Origin: an uncultured Verrucomicrobia subdivision 3 bacterium
Lineage (GTDB): Bacteria; Verrucomicrobiota; Verrucomicrobiae; Limisphaerales; CAMLLE01
Assembly (NCBI GenBank): GCA_946480555.1
Contig: CAMLLE010000004.1
Location: 1-23,931 of the forward strand
Reading direction: 5' to 3'
DNA length: 23,931 nucleotides
Below are positions 1 through 7,943 of the stretch, piece after piece. The position numbers and the translations under genes are program-made. The notes beneath the pieces are model-generated. The model was given only the letters and a program-made list of their open reading frames with translations. It had not been told where the DNA came from and did no database searches. The first letter of the stretch is position 1, and each line of letters begins with the position of its first letter.

Positions 1-2273
1 TACGTGCGTCCGCGATTCATCGCTTCCGTAAACCAATCCACCGGCGCCGGCTTCGCTTGCGGTTTCGCTGCGCCGCGCGGTCCGGATTGCTGCTGCCCGG
101 GAGAAGTGCGGCTCGAACTAGCTGGCCCAATCTGCGGCGCGGCTTTCATCGAAAGCGCGATGCGTTTCCGCGGCAAGTCAACCTCCGTCACGGTCACCAT
201 GACCTTCTGGTGAACCTTCACCACTTCCGCCGGATCTTTCACAAAACGATCGGCGAGCTGGCTGACGTGGACCAAGCCATCCTGATGCACGCCAATATCC
301 ACAAACGCGCCGAACGCCGTGACGTTCGTCACGATGCCAGGCAGCTTCATTCCGGGTTTCAGACCTTCCATCTTTTCCACACCGGATTGGAACGCGAAAA
401 CTTCAAACTGCTGGCGCGGATCGCGGCCAGGTTTCGCGAGTTCGCCCACGATGTCGTTCAATGTCGGCAGCCCCACCGTCTCTGAGACGTATTTCTGCAG
501 CTGGATTTTTTGTCGCAACGCGGCGTTGCCCAGCAGGTCCTTCACCGAGCAGCCCACGTCGCGCGCCATCGTGTCCACGATCATGTAGCTCTCGGGATGC
601 ACGGCACTGGAATCGAGCGGATGCTCACCATCGCGAATGCGCAGGAAGCCGGCCGCCTGTTCGAAAGCCTTCGGTCCCAGCCGCGGAACATTGCGCAGTT
701 CCGCGCGTGACTTGAACGGGCCGTTCTCGTTGCGAAACGCCACAATGCTCGCGGCCAGCGCCGGACCAAGGCCGGAAACGTAGCTGAGCAACTGCTTGCT
801 CGCCGTGTTCAGTTCCACACCCACGCCATTCACGCAGCTCATCACCACGTCATCCAAGCTGCGCTTCAATCCGTTCTGATCCACGTCGTGCTGATACTGC
901 CCCACGCCTATCGATTTCGGATCGAGCTTCACCAGTTCGGCCAGCGGATCCATGAGCCTGCGCCCGATGGACACCGCGCCGCGCACCGTGACATCGTGGT
1001 TTGGGAATTCTTCACGCGCCACTTCGGAGGCTGAATAGATCGAGGCGCCGCTCTCATTCACCATCACAATCGGAATCGTCGAAGGCAGCTTCAATGCGCG
1101 AACAAACGTTTCGGTTTCGCGGCTGGCCGTGCCGTTGCCGATGGCGACGGCTTCGATTTGATACTTGCGGATCATTCCCAGCAATGCCTCCGCCGCTTCG
1201 CGCATTTCCGAAACCGACGACGCCGTGGGATGAATCACATCGTTGTGCAGCAGCTTGCCCTGGCGATCCAGGCAAACCACTTTGCAGCCGGTGCGAAAAC
1301 CGGGATCGATCGCCAGCACGTTCTTCCGCCCGAGCGGCGCGGCGAGCAGCAGTTCGCGCAGGTTCTCCGAGAAGACGCGAATCGCTTCCGCATCCGCGCG
1401 CTTCTTGGATTCGATGCGAATCTCCACTTCGATCGCTGAGCCGAGCAGTCGTTTGTAGCTGTCTTCCACCGCGAGCTTCACTTGATCCGCTGCTGGACCG
1501 CGGCCCGTGACGAAAATACCTTCCAGGATTCGCAGCGCGTCTTCCTCGGGCGGCGAAATTCGCATCATCAGGAAACCCTCGGTTTCGCCGCGGCGAATCG
1601 CGAGCATGCGATGGCTGGGAATCTTCGCGAGCGGTTCGCTCCAGTCGAAGTAATCCTTGAACTTCGCGCCAGCCTCCTGCTTGTCGGAAATCACTTTCGA
1701 TTTCACAACGGCGTCGCGCCAATACAACTCGCGCAGCTGTGCACGCGCACGCGCATCGTCGCTGATGCGTTCGGCCAGAATGTCGCGGGCGCCAGCCAGC
1801 GCGGCCGCCGCATCCGCCACGCCCTTCTCCGCATTCACGAACGGATTCGCTTCAGCCAGCGGATCGGTCGTGGGCAGCTGCGCGAACAAGACGTCGGCAA
1901 GCGGTTCGAGCCCTTGTTCCCTGGCGATGGTTGCGCGCGTGCGGCGTTTCGGGCGATAGGGCTGATAAATGTCTTCGAGCGCCGTGACCGTTTCAGCCTT
2001 TGCGATCGCCGTCTTGAGTTCGTCCGTAAGCAGGCTGCGTTCTTCGAGCGATTTGACGATGGCTTCGCGGCGTGAATCCAGTTCCGCAAGGCTGAGCAGG
2101 CGTTCGCGAATGCTGGTAATGGCGACTTCGTCGAGCGAGCCGGTGGCTTCCTTGCGGTAGCGGGCGATGAAGGGGACGGTGGCTCCTTCGGCAAACAGAC
2201 GGGCGGTGGCGAGCACCTGGCGGGGTTGGACCTTCAACTCGCCTGCGATCTTGGCAATATGCGCTTCGTTCAT
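1..2273 (-). CDS. tex: Tex-family S1 RNA-binding transcription accessory protein (3' end cut by window edge)
   Basis: Cytoplasmic nucleic-acid-binding protein of the Tex/YhgF family, which acts in transcription and RNA metabolism. The frame is open for 757 codons from the ATG at 2273 to the left edge, with no stop. The family is usually about 770 residues, so only a few residues are missing. Visible in order: the helical N-terminal Tex region (about 1-190), a YqgF/RNase H-like fold beginning at AIDPGFRTGCK (D323), a helix-hairpin-helix region (about 481-545, with GLGPALAASIVAFR), and a C-terminal S1 domain (about 637-706, GIVTNVTAFGAFVDIGVHQD). A Pro/Ala/Gln-rich tail then leads to WFTEAMNRGRT at the edge. 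The start codon is followed by the typical short opening MNEAHIAKIAGEL. No Shine-Dalgarno motif precedes it. It is transcribed divergently from the downstream peptidase, with repeat element A between them. Family assignment is very secure; the exact target is not known. Confidence 0.95.
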   Translation of the reverse strand, partial: MNEAHIAKIAGELKVQPRQVLATARLFAEGATVPFIARYRKEATGSLDEVAITSIRERLLSLAELDSRREAIVKSLEERSLLTDELKTAIAKAETVTALEDIYQPYRPKRRTRATIAREQGLEPLADVLFAQLPTTDPLAEANPFVNAEKGVADAAAALAGARDILAERISDDARARAQLRELYWRDAVVKSKVISDKQEAGAKFKDYFDWSEPLAKIPSHRMLAIRRGETEGFLMMRISPPEEDALRILEGIFVTGRGPAADQVKLAVEDSYKRLLGSAIEVEIRIESKKRADAEAIRVFSENLRELLLAAPLGRKNVLAIDPGFRTGCKVVCLDRQGKLLHNDVIHPTASSVSEMREAAEALLGMIRKYQIEAVAIGNGTASRETETFVRALKLPSTIPIVMVNESGASIYSASEVAREEFPNHDVTVRGAVSIGRRLMDPLAELVKLDPKSIGVGQYQHDVDQNGLKRSLDDVVMSCVNGVGVELNTASKQLLSYVSGLGPALAASIVAFRNENGPFKSRAELRNVPRLGPKAFEQAAGFLRIRDGEHPLDSSAVHPESYMIVDTMARDVGCSVKDLLGNAALRQKIQLQKYVSETVGLPTLNDIVGELAKPGRDPRQQFEVFAFQSGVEKMEGLKPGMKLPGIVTNVTAFGAFVDIGVHQDGLVHVSQLADRFVKDPAEVVKVHQKVMVTVTEVDLPRKRIALSMKAAPQIGPASSSRTSPGQQQSGPRGAAKPQAKPAPVDWFTEAMNRGRT

Positions 2274-2421
2274 TTCGAAATGGGGCGATTGGTGTACCTG
2301 AAAAGTCAGAAACGGGTAAATGGAATTCTGGAACAAATCATCGTTCGTGAGGAAGGCGGCAATCGTTCTCCGGAATCTGCACCCCGGAGCAGATCGACGC
2401 GCCTTGAACGGTGCGGAAGAT

Positions 2422-2624
2422 CCCAGCTCCGAAGGAGCGACAGCTGGTAGCCACGGGTGACGCGAAGCGGAACCCGTGGGAATTGAGTTAACGGAAAATT
2501 GAGCCCCGGCAGGGGCGACAGAATCCGTCGCCCACTCCGGGGCGAGAACATCGATTGATCCGGGACCCCGGGTTCCGCTGACGCTTCGCCCGTGGCTACC
2601 GGCCTCCGCTCCTTCGGAGCTGGG
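2422..2624. repeat. Element A: six-hairpin nested palindromic repeat
   Basis: This fills most of the 440-bp gene-free stretch 2274-2713. Six small hairpins follow each other: H1 2426-2438 (GCTCC/GGAGC), H2 2451-2479 (CCACGGG/CCCGTGG), H3 2503-2516 (GCCCC/GGGGC), H4 2529-2544 (CGCCC/GGGCG), H5 2566-2595 (one mismatch) and H6 2608-2620 (GCTCC/GGAGC). H4-H6 are the mirror of H1-H3, so the whole unit is also one large inverted repeat. The outer arms 2422-2439 and 2607-2624 are a perfect 18-bp match, and GGTAGCCACGGG at 2446-2457 pairs with 2589-2600. A related unit lies at 23517-23713. No transposase is nearby, and the translations through it are repetitive and unlike protein. It is probably a non-autonomous MITE-like or REP-like element. 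Confidence 0.85.
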
Positions 2625-2713
2625 GCTGAGTTCCCCTCACGTACCCGCGACCTTTGCTTCGATCTGATTTTCCAATTGAATCCACCCGGCGCGTCCACGA
2701 GGCTGACGGCACC

Positions 2714-4852
2714 ATGAAAACCCCGTTTGTTTTCCTGCTGCTGCCCGTCGTGTGGCTTCTCGGCTGCAAATCGCAGCCGCAAGCTCCGGCACCCGCACCC
2801 GCCGCCGCTACGGCCACGAACGCCATTTCTACCGATGCGGCCGATCCCCATTTGTGGCTCGAGGATGTCACCGGCGCGAAGCAGCTCGCCTGGGTTCGCG
2901 AGCAAAACGCCGTGGCCACCAAGGAACTGGAGGCCAACCCGCGCTTCGGTCCGACGCGCGAGCGGCTTTTGAAAATTCTGAATTCGCGCGACCGCATTCC
3001 CGGCATCTCGAAGCGCGGCGCCTACTACTACAATTTCTGGACCGATGAAAAAAATCCGCGCGGTCTATGGCGCCGGACAACTCTGGCGGAATACCGGAAA
3101 ACCGAACCGAACTGGGAGATCGTCCTGGATGTCGATCAGCTCGCGAAGGCTGAAAACGAGAATTGGATCTGGAAGGGCGCCGCGTACCTGGAACCGGATT
3201 ACGATCGCGCGATGGTTGCGCTTTCCCGCGGCGGCGCCGATGCGACGGTGCAACGCGAGTTCAATTTGATCACCCAGGAATTTGTCACGAACGGTTTCAC
3301 GCTTCCCGAAGCGAAGACGTATCTCGCCTGGCGCAATCGCGATGCGCTTTACGTCGGCAGCGATTTCGGCCCCGGATCGCTGACCAAGTCCGGCTACCCT
3401 CGGCTGGTGAAGGAATGGCAGCGCGGCGCACCGCTGACGGAGGCGCGCGTGGTTTCCGAAGGCAAGGAAGACGACATGCTGGTTCATGCGGAAGTCATCC
3501 ACGACCATGGGCGCGTTCACGAGTTCATCGTCCGCCGCCCCACGTTCTTCACCGACGAAACGTTCGTCCGGCGCAGCAATGATTGGGTCCGGCTCGACAA
3601 GCCGGCGGACACTGAGATCGCAACCTTTGACCGGTTTCTGCTCCTGCGTCCACGTCTGGATTGGACGCTCGACGGCACGACGCACACCGCCGGTTCGCTG
3701 CTCGCCTGTGATTTCGAAGCTTACCTGAACGGCGATCGTAATCTCACCACGTTGTTCAAGCCAGCCGAGCGCACCTCGCTTGCTGGTTTCGATGCGACGT
3801 TCAATCACATCATCTTGAACGTGCTGGACAACGTCCGCAGCCGGCCCGCGCTGTTGCGATTCACGAACAACGCCTGGGCGAAAACGGAGTTGGACGCGCC
3901 CGAGTTCGGCAACGTGAGTGTGGGTGGCGAGGACGCAAACGAATCCGATGCCTATTTCATGTTCGTGTCGGATTACCTCACGCCATCGACATTGTTCCGC
4001 GGCGTGGCGGGAACGGACGAACGCGAGAAACTGAAATCGCTTCCGGCCTATTTTGATTCCACCGGCTTGAAGATCGAGCAGTTCACCGCGACATCACGCG
4101 ATGGAACTGCGGTGCCTTACTTCCAGGTGAGCCGGGCCGCGATGACATTGAACGGAGAAAGCCCGACGCTGCTTTACGGCTATGGCGGATTCGAGATTTC
4201 GTTGCGGCCCGATTACAACGCCGGCGTCGGTGCGTCGTGGCTGGAAAAGGGCGGCGTTTACGTGGTGGCGAACATCCGCGGCGGCGGTGAGTTTGGCCCG
4301 CAGTGGCATAATGCGGCGCGAAAGGAGAATCGACAGCGCGCTTACGATGATTTCATCGCCGTGGCGGAGGATTTGATCCGCCGCAAAGTCACTTCGCCAA
4401 AGCGTCTGGGAATCCAGGGCGGCTCAAACGGCGGCCTGCTGATGGGAGTAATGTTGACGCAACGGCCGGAGTTGTTTGGTGCGATTGTCTGCCAGGTGCC
4501 GCTGCTCGACATGCGCCGCTACAATCAATTGCTCGCCGGTGCCAGCTGGATGGATGAATACGGTAATCCGGACAAAGCGGAGGAATGGGACTTCATCCGC
4601 CGCTACTCGCCCTACCAGAACCTGCGTGCAGATCAGAAATATCCGCGCGTGCTGTTCATGACTTCGACGCGCGACGATCGCGTTCATCCCGGCCACGCCC
4701 GCAAAATGGTGGCTCGCATGAAGGAACAGGGACACGACGTGCTCTACTACGAAAACATCGAGGGCGGCCACGGCGGCGCGGCGAACAACGAACAGCGCGC
4801 ATATATGTCGTCACTGGCCTACACGTTTCTCTGGCAGGAACTGACGCGATAA
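2714..4852 (+). CDS. Prolyl oligopeptidase family (S9A) serine peptidase, lipoprotein
   Basis: Serine peptidase of the prolyl oligopeptidase family, expected to cut short peptides after proline. 712 residues, normal for the family. The ATG at 2714 is chosen because it opens a lipoprotein signal, MKTPFVFLLLPVVWLLGC, with lipobox LLGC and Cys18. An in-frame upstream ATG at 2654 would bury that signal. A Pro/Ala-rich linker follows, then the family opening DPHLWLEDV and a seven-blade propeller region (about 45-430). The C-terminal alpha/beta hydrolase domain begins near GYGGFEIS. Likely catalytic residues are Ser571 in GGSNGG, Asp654 in TRDDRVHPG and His686 in EGGHGG. The protein is therefore probably active and anchored to a membrane facing the periplasm; Lys at +2 does not indicate inner-membrane retention by the Asp rule. 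Only a weak GAGG lies 11 nt upstream of the start. The gene converges with the response regulator gene across a 180-bp gap in which nothing else was recognised. Confidence 0.93.
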   Translation: MKTPFVFLLLPVVWLLGCKSQPQAPAPAPAAATATNAISTDAADPHLWLEDVTGAKQLAWVREQNAVATKELEANPRFGPTRERLLKILNSRDRIPGISKRGAYYYNFWTDEKNPRGLWRRTTLAEYRKTEPNWEIVLDVDQLAKAENENWIWKGAAYLEPDYDRAMVALSRGGADATVQREFNLITQEFVTNGFTLPEAKTYLAWRNRDALYVGSDFGPGSLTKSGYPRLVKEWQRGAPLTEARVVSEGKEDDMLVHAEVIHDHGRVHEFIVRRPTFFTDETFVRRSNDWVRLDKPADTEIATFDRFLLLRPRLDWTLDGTTHTAGSLLACDFEAYLNGDRNLTTLFKPAERTSLAGFDATFNHIILNVLDNVRSRPALLRFTNNAWAKTELDAPEFGNVSVGGEDANESDAYFMFVSDYLTPSTLFRGVAGTDEREKLKSLPAYFDSTGLKIEQFTATSRDGTAVPYFQVSRAAMTLNGESPTLLYGYGGFEISLRPDYNAGVGASWLEKGGVYVVANIRGGGEFGPQWHNAARKENRQRAYDDFIAVAEDLIRRKVTSPKRLGIQGGSNGGLLMGVMLTQRPELFGAIVCQVPLLDMRRYNQLLAGASWMDEYGNPDKAEEWDFIRRYSPYQNLRADQKYPRVLFMTSTRDDRVHPGHARKMVARMKEQGHDVLYYENIEGGHGGAANNEQRAYMSSLAYTFLWQELTR

Positions 4853-5032
4853 CGTTCTGGGCGGCGGAATCAACGCGAAAGAGCAAAGCAATCCGCCGCA
4901 GGAATCTCTGGCAGAATTTTCGTCGGCAAAGGTAGGCGGCGTCAAACGGATCGGCTCAAACCCCCACGTGAGGATTTTGCGCCGTTGCGTCCTTGCGTTG
5001 AACGGACTCTTCGCCGGTCCAGTGGAACTGCG

Positions 5033-5668
5033 TTACGGACTCCGCCGCGGCGAGCTGAGCACTTCCAGCGCGCGGAGCGTGGCAGCGTTCCGGCCTTCGG
5101 TGCCCAGCTTATCGAAGATATTGCTGACATGCTTCTTCACCGTCTTCTCGGCCATTCCCAGGATCATGCCGATGTCGCCGTTGGTCTTGCCTTGTGAAAC
5201 CCACAGCAGGACTTCTGACTCGCGATCTGTGAGGCCAAGTACTTTCAGCGGTTCAGCAGAAGAGAAGTCCGGTTGAAATCCAGCCTGCGAACTCATCATC
5301 CGGCGGCGTTCCAGCCGTGCAGCGATCGCGGCGAGCAAATCCTCCCGGACGACCGGTTTCGTCAGGTAATCATCCGCGCCCAGATTCATGCCCGCGCGCA
5401 CATCGGTCTTGTCTCCTTTCGCCGTGAGAAAGATGAACGGAATATCGGCCGTGGCCGGGACCTCGCGCAACGCCTTCAGCACACCGTAACCATCCAGATC
5501 CGGCATCATCACGTCGCAAAGAATCAGGTCCGGCAGCTGGCGCTGCGCCAGTTCGATTCCGATGCGGCCATTCTCGGCGCTGATGACGTCGAAGTTTTCC
5601 ATCACGAGGATCGTGACGAGGTTCTTGCGCATCTGCGGCTGATCTTCAACAACGAGAATCTTGTTCAT
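5033..5668 (-). CDS. REC-LuxR (NarL/FixJ-type) response regulator
   Basis: Two-component DNA-binding response regulator of 211 residues. The receiver domain (about 1-120) has the acidic pair Glu8-Asp9, phospho-acceptor Asp52 in LILCDVMMPDLDG, Thr82 and Lys104 in the YLTKP turn. A linker leads to a LuxR-type helix-turn-helix (about 145-205) with LTDRESEVLLWVSQG and KTVKKHVSNIFDKLG. The start at 5668 is preferred because the receiver fold begins at MNKILVVEDQ. An in-frame ATG at 5689 would add seven residues and overlap the kinase gene by 13 bp. With the chosen start there are 8 bp between the kinase stop and this ATG, so the two genes are almost certainly co-transcribed and the kinase is the cognate partner. 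No clear ribosome-binding motif is present. Target genes are unknown. Confidence 0.93.
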   Translation of the reverse strand: MNKILVVEDQPQMRKNLVTILVMENFDVISAENGRIGIELAQRQLPDLILCDVMMPDLDGYGVLKALREVPATADIPFIFLTAKGDKTDVRAGMNLGADDYLTKPVVREDLLAAIAARLERRRMMSSQAGFQPDFSSAEPLKVLGLTDRESEVLLWVSQGKTNGDIGMILGMAEKTVKKHVSNIFDKLGTEGRNAATLRALEVLSSPRRSP

Positions 5669-5676
5669 AGGAGTGG

Positions 5677-7374
5677 TCAACCCTGGCATGGCTGCGAGTC
5701 GCGTTTGCGGCCCTTCTTCGCTTTCCCAATGGGCGGTTTTTCGAAAAACAGTTTGAGACGCACGGCAGCCACGGTTCCCTTGGCGGATTCGCTGGTGATC
5801 TCGATGCTGCCGCCATGCAATTCTACGCAGCGCTTCACAATCACCAAACCCAGCCCAGTTCCGGGAATTTCGCCAACGTTTGATCCGCGATGAAAGGCGG
5901 AGAATATCCGCCGCTGGTCTGCCGATGGAATTCCTATTCCCTGATCGCGCACTTCGAAAATCGCTTCCTGGCCCTCGCGGCGCACCACAAGTTGGACCGC
6001 TTTGCCGGCAGGCGAATATTTCACTGCGTTGGAAAGCAGATTGTTGAACACGTGACGGAGCAAACCTTCGTCCGCCTCGGCCGGCTGGTCACAATGCTCG
6101 AGCGAAAGCTGGATCGGACATTTGCGGCCGGTGGCGGAAAGCTGTTCGTCAATCAGCCGCTGGCAAAAGCCCGGCAGATCGAACTTCTCCGGCTTGCATT
6201 GCATGCGGCCCGATTCGACGCGGCCCAATAACAGCACCTCCTCCATCAAGCCCGCCATCTCCTGCGCGGAATGCCGGATGTCCTGGAGATGCCCGGCGCG
6301 CTGATCCGCCTTCAGGCGATCGAAATAATGCTCGAGGATGTCCGCGGAAGAAACGATCACACCGAGCGGCGTGCGGAACTCGTGGGAAACCACGTTCACG
6401 AAATTGGTCTTCAGTTCGCTCAGTTCGCGTTCGTGGTCCAGCGCCTTGCGCAGCTCCGCTTCGGCTCGCTTGCGTTCCGTGATGTCCATGATCGCGCCGA
6501 TGACCAGCACGCGCCCTTCAGCGCGCATGGGCGCAATGCGGATCTCGCACGGCACTTCGCGGCCGGACCGATGCCGGTGAACCCATTCGAAGATGCGAGT
6601 TTCGCCCGCCATCGCAGCGGAAATGTGTTCACCCGCCACGGCAGCGCTCGTTCGCCCATCGGGAAGCGTCGCGGGACTGAGTTCAACCGGGCCGGTTTCC
6701 AAAAGCCGTGCGCGGGAAAGCCCGAACAGTTGCACCGCGTTTTCGTTCACTTCCACAAAGCGGCCGGTGACGGGATCAAGGACGACGATCGCCGCGGGTG
6801 TGTGCTCGATTGCCGCGCGATAACGAGCCTCGCTGTCGCGCAGGGCCGATTCCATTTTCTGGCGTTGATCCGTTTCAATCGCCAGCGCGACCAGGTGCGC
6901 AAAGCTGCGGGCGCCTTCCACTTCTTCTTCCGTCCAACGCCTCGGCGGTCCGATGTGCTCGTGGCAGATCACGCCGTAAAGCTGGCCGACGCGATGCACC
7001 GGAACATCGAGCATCGACGTGATCCCCAGCGGCTTGAAATAGCCCTCCTGGAAATCAACCAGACGGTCATCGGACATCACGTCGTGCGAGATGATGACGT
7101 TTGACGGCGCATTCAAGGCCTGGAAATAGCCCGGATAATCCTTCGCGAACAGCTTGGGCAGCCCGGTACAATCGCAATGATTGCGGGACCGATAGAATTG
7201 AATCTCCTGCTGGATGGCGGAGTGATCCGGCTCCATGCGGGAATAACCGACGCGCTCGACGTTCAGCAGCGTGGCGATCTCACCCATCAATCGCGCGAGC
7301 CAGTTCTCGAGCGGAATGACGCCGATCTGAGGCACGAATTCATCGAAGATGATCTTGGAACGATTGGTGGGCAT
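5677..7374 (-). CDS. Soluble GAF-PAS hybrid-input sensor histidine kinase
   Basis: Sensor kinase of 565 residues with no transmembrane segment, so it should sense an intracellular or freely diffusing signal. Order of domains: GAF-like input (about 20-170), PAS (about 180-305, ending in the typical DITERKRAEAELRKAL linker), HisKA with phospho-acceptor His331 in VVSHEFRTPL, and HATPase_c. The HATPase has an N box near Asn444-Asn449 (HVFNNLLSNAVKYS), a G1 box DQGIGI (477-482) and a G2 box GTGLGLVIVK (from 505). All catalytic motifs are intact. The tail after 542 is basic (KAKKGRKRD). The GAF domain carries a CDC motif at 67-69, which could be a ligand or redox site but is not diagnostic. It lies directly upstream of and in an operon with the REC-LuxR regulator. 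The ATG at 7374 has only a weak GGAAG 9 nt before it. Confidence 0.93.
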   Translation of the reverse strand: MPTNRSKIIFDEFVPQIGVIPLENWLARLMGEIATLLNVERVGYSRMEPDHSAIQQEIQFYRSRNHCDCTGLPKLFAKDYPGYFQALNAPSNVIISHDVMSDDRLVDFQEGYFKPLGITSMLDVPVHRVGQLYGVICHEHIGPPRRWTEEEVEGARSFAHLVALAIETDQRQKMESALRDSEARYRAAIEHTPAAIVVLDPVTGRFVEVNENAVQLFGLSRARLLETGPVELSPATLPDGRTSAAVAGEHISAAMAGETRIFEWVHRHRSGREVPCEIRIAPMRAEGRVLVIGAIMDITERKRAEAELRKALDHERELSELKTNFVNVVSHEFRTPLGVIVSSADILEHYFDRLKADQRAGHLQDIRHSAQEMAGLMEEVLLLGRVESGRMQCKPEKFDLPGFCQRLIDEQLSATGRKCPIQLSLEHCDQPAEADEGLLRHVFNNLLSNAVKYSPAGKAVQLVVRREGQEAIFEVRDQGIGIPSADQRRIFSAFHRGSNVGEIPGTGLGLVIVKRCVELHGGSIEITSESAKGTVAAVRLKLFFEKPPIGKAKKGRKRDSQPCQG

Positions 7375-7943
7375 GCGTCACGGCTTCCGGGTTGCGTTGG
7401 ATTTATCAGAGGCGCGCCGCAATGGGGAGTGCAAAACATGCCAGCAGTTCCCGTTTTTCGGAGTCTGGATGTGCGAAGCATCAGCCGCAGATGCAACCTG
7501 GCAGAGTGCCCGGGCCCTGGGCATCCTCGCCGCAGCGCGGCGCCGGAAACGTGGCTTGAACCATCATATAAAGAAGTTCCCGATCGCGCCTCCCACGTTT
7601 TCAGCGCGGGGTTGCCTGGGTCAGGCAGCCCTGCCTTGAACGCGATGCGCTCCTCGCCCTCGTCCTTCTATTATTCGGAATTACGACGACAAGGACGAGG
7701 TCAGCCACTGTCGATCACGTCCCAAGGCACGCCGGCATTTCCCAAATCCACCCAAACGGGTGCAGACTTCCGTTTTCGGCCTTTGATAGGATTCGCGTCG
7801 CCCTTTATCCCATAGTCAGGAAGTCAGGTTCGCGCGCCGCTGTCCGATGGAGCCGCTGCTTCTGAAGTGTGGAGTTCATCAAGCGACGTCGTGCCGCTCA
7901 ACCAGCCAACGGAGGGCTGTTGTTCCTGCAGGGAACCAAAACT
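7375..7943. other. Gene-free region between divergent kinase and beta-repeat protein genes
   Basis: About 570 bp separates the divergently transcribed kinase and the large secreted protein, so both promoters should lie here. No convincing -35/-10 pair was found by eye. Open frames across it are short, Arg/Pro-rich and read like non-coding GC-rich DNA. The only clear structure is the small palindrome at 7658-7700. An AGGGA at 7930-7934, 9 nt before the ATG at 7944, may be a weak ribosome-binding site for the secreted protein. Confidence 0.6.
7658..7700. repeat. 10-bp perfect inverted repeat
   Basis: CCTCGTCCTT at 7658-7667 is the exact reverse complement of AAGGACGAGG at 7691-7700, with 23 nt between. 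It sits in the middle of the kinase/beta-repeat intergenic region, about 245 bp before the start of the latter. It could be a regulator site, a hairpin, or one more interspersed palindrome like those elsewhere in the window. The loop is AT-rich compared with its surroundings. Confidence 0.55.

Noticed and set aside
2306..2905. 199-residue minus-strand frame across element A
   Set aside because: Most of it is translation of the palindromic repeat, and the rest overlaps the start of the peptidase gene on the other strand.
3065..3808. 247-residue open frame on the minus strand
   Set aside because: Antisense to the prolyl oligopeptidase and without family features.
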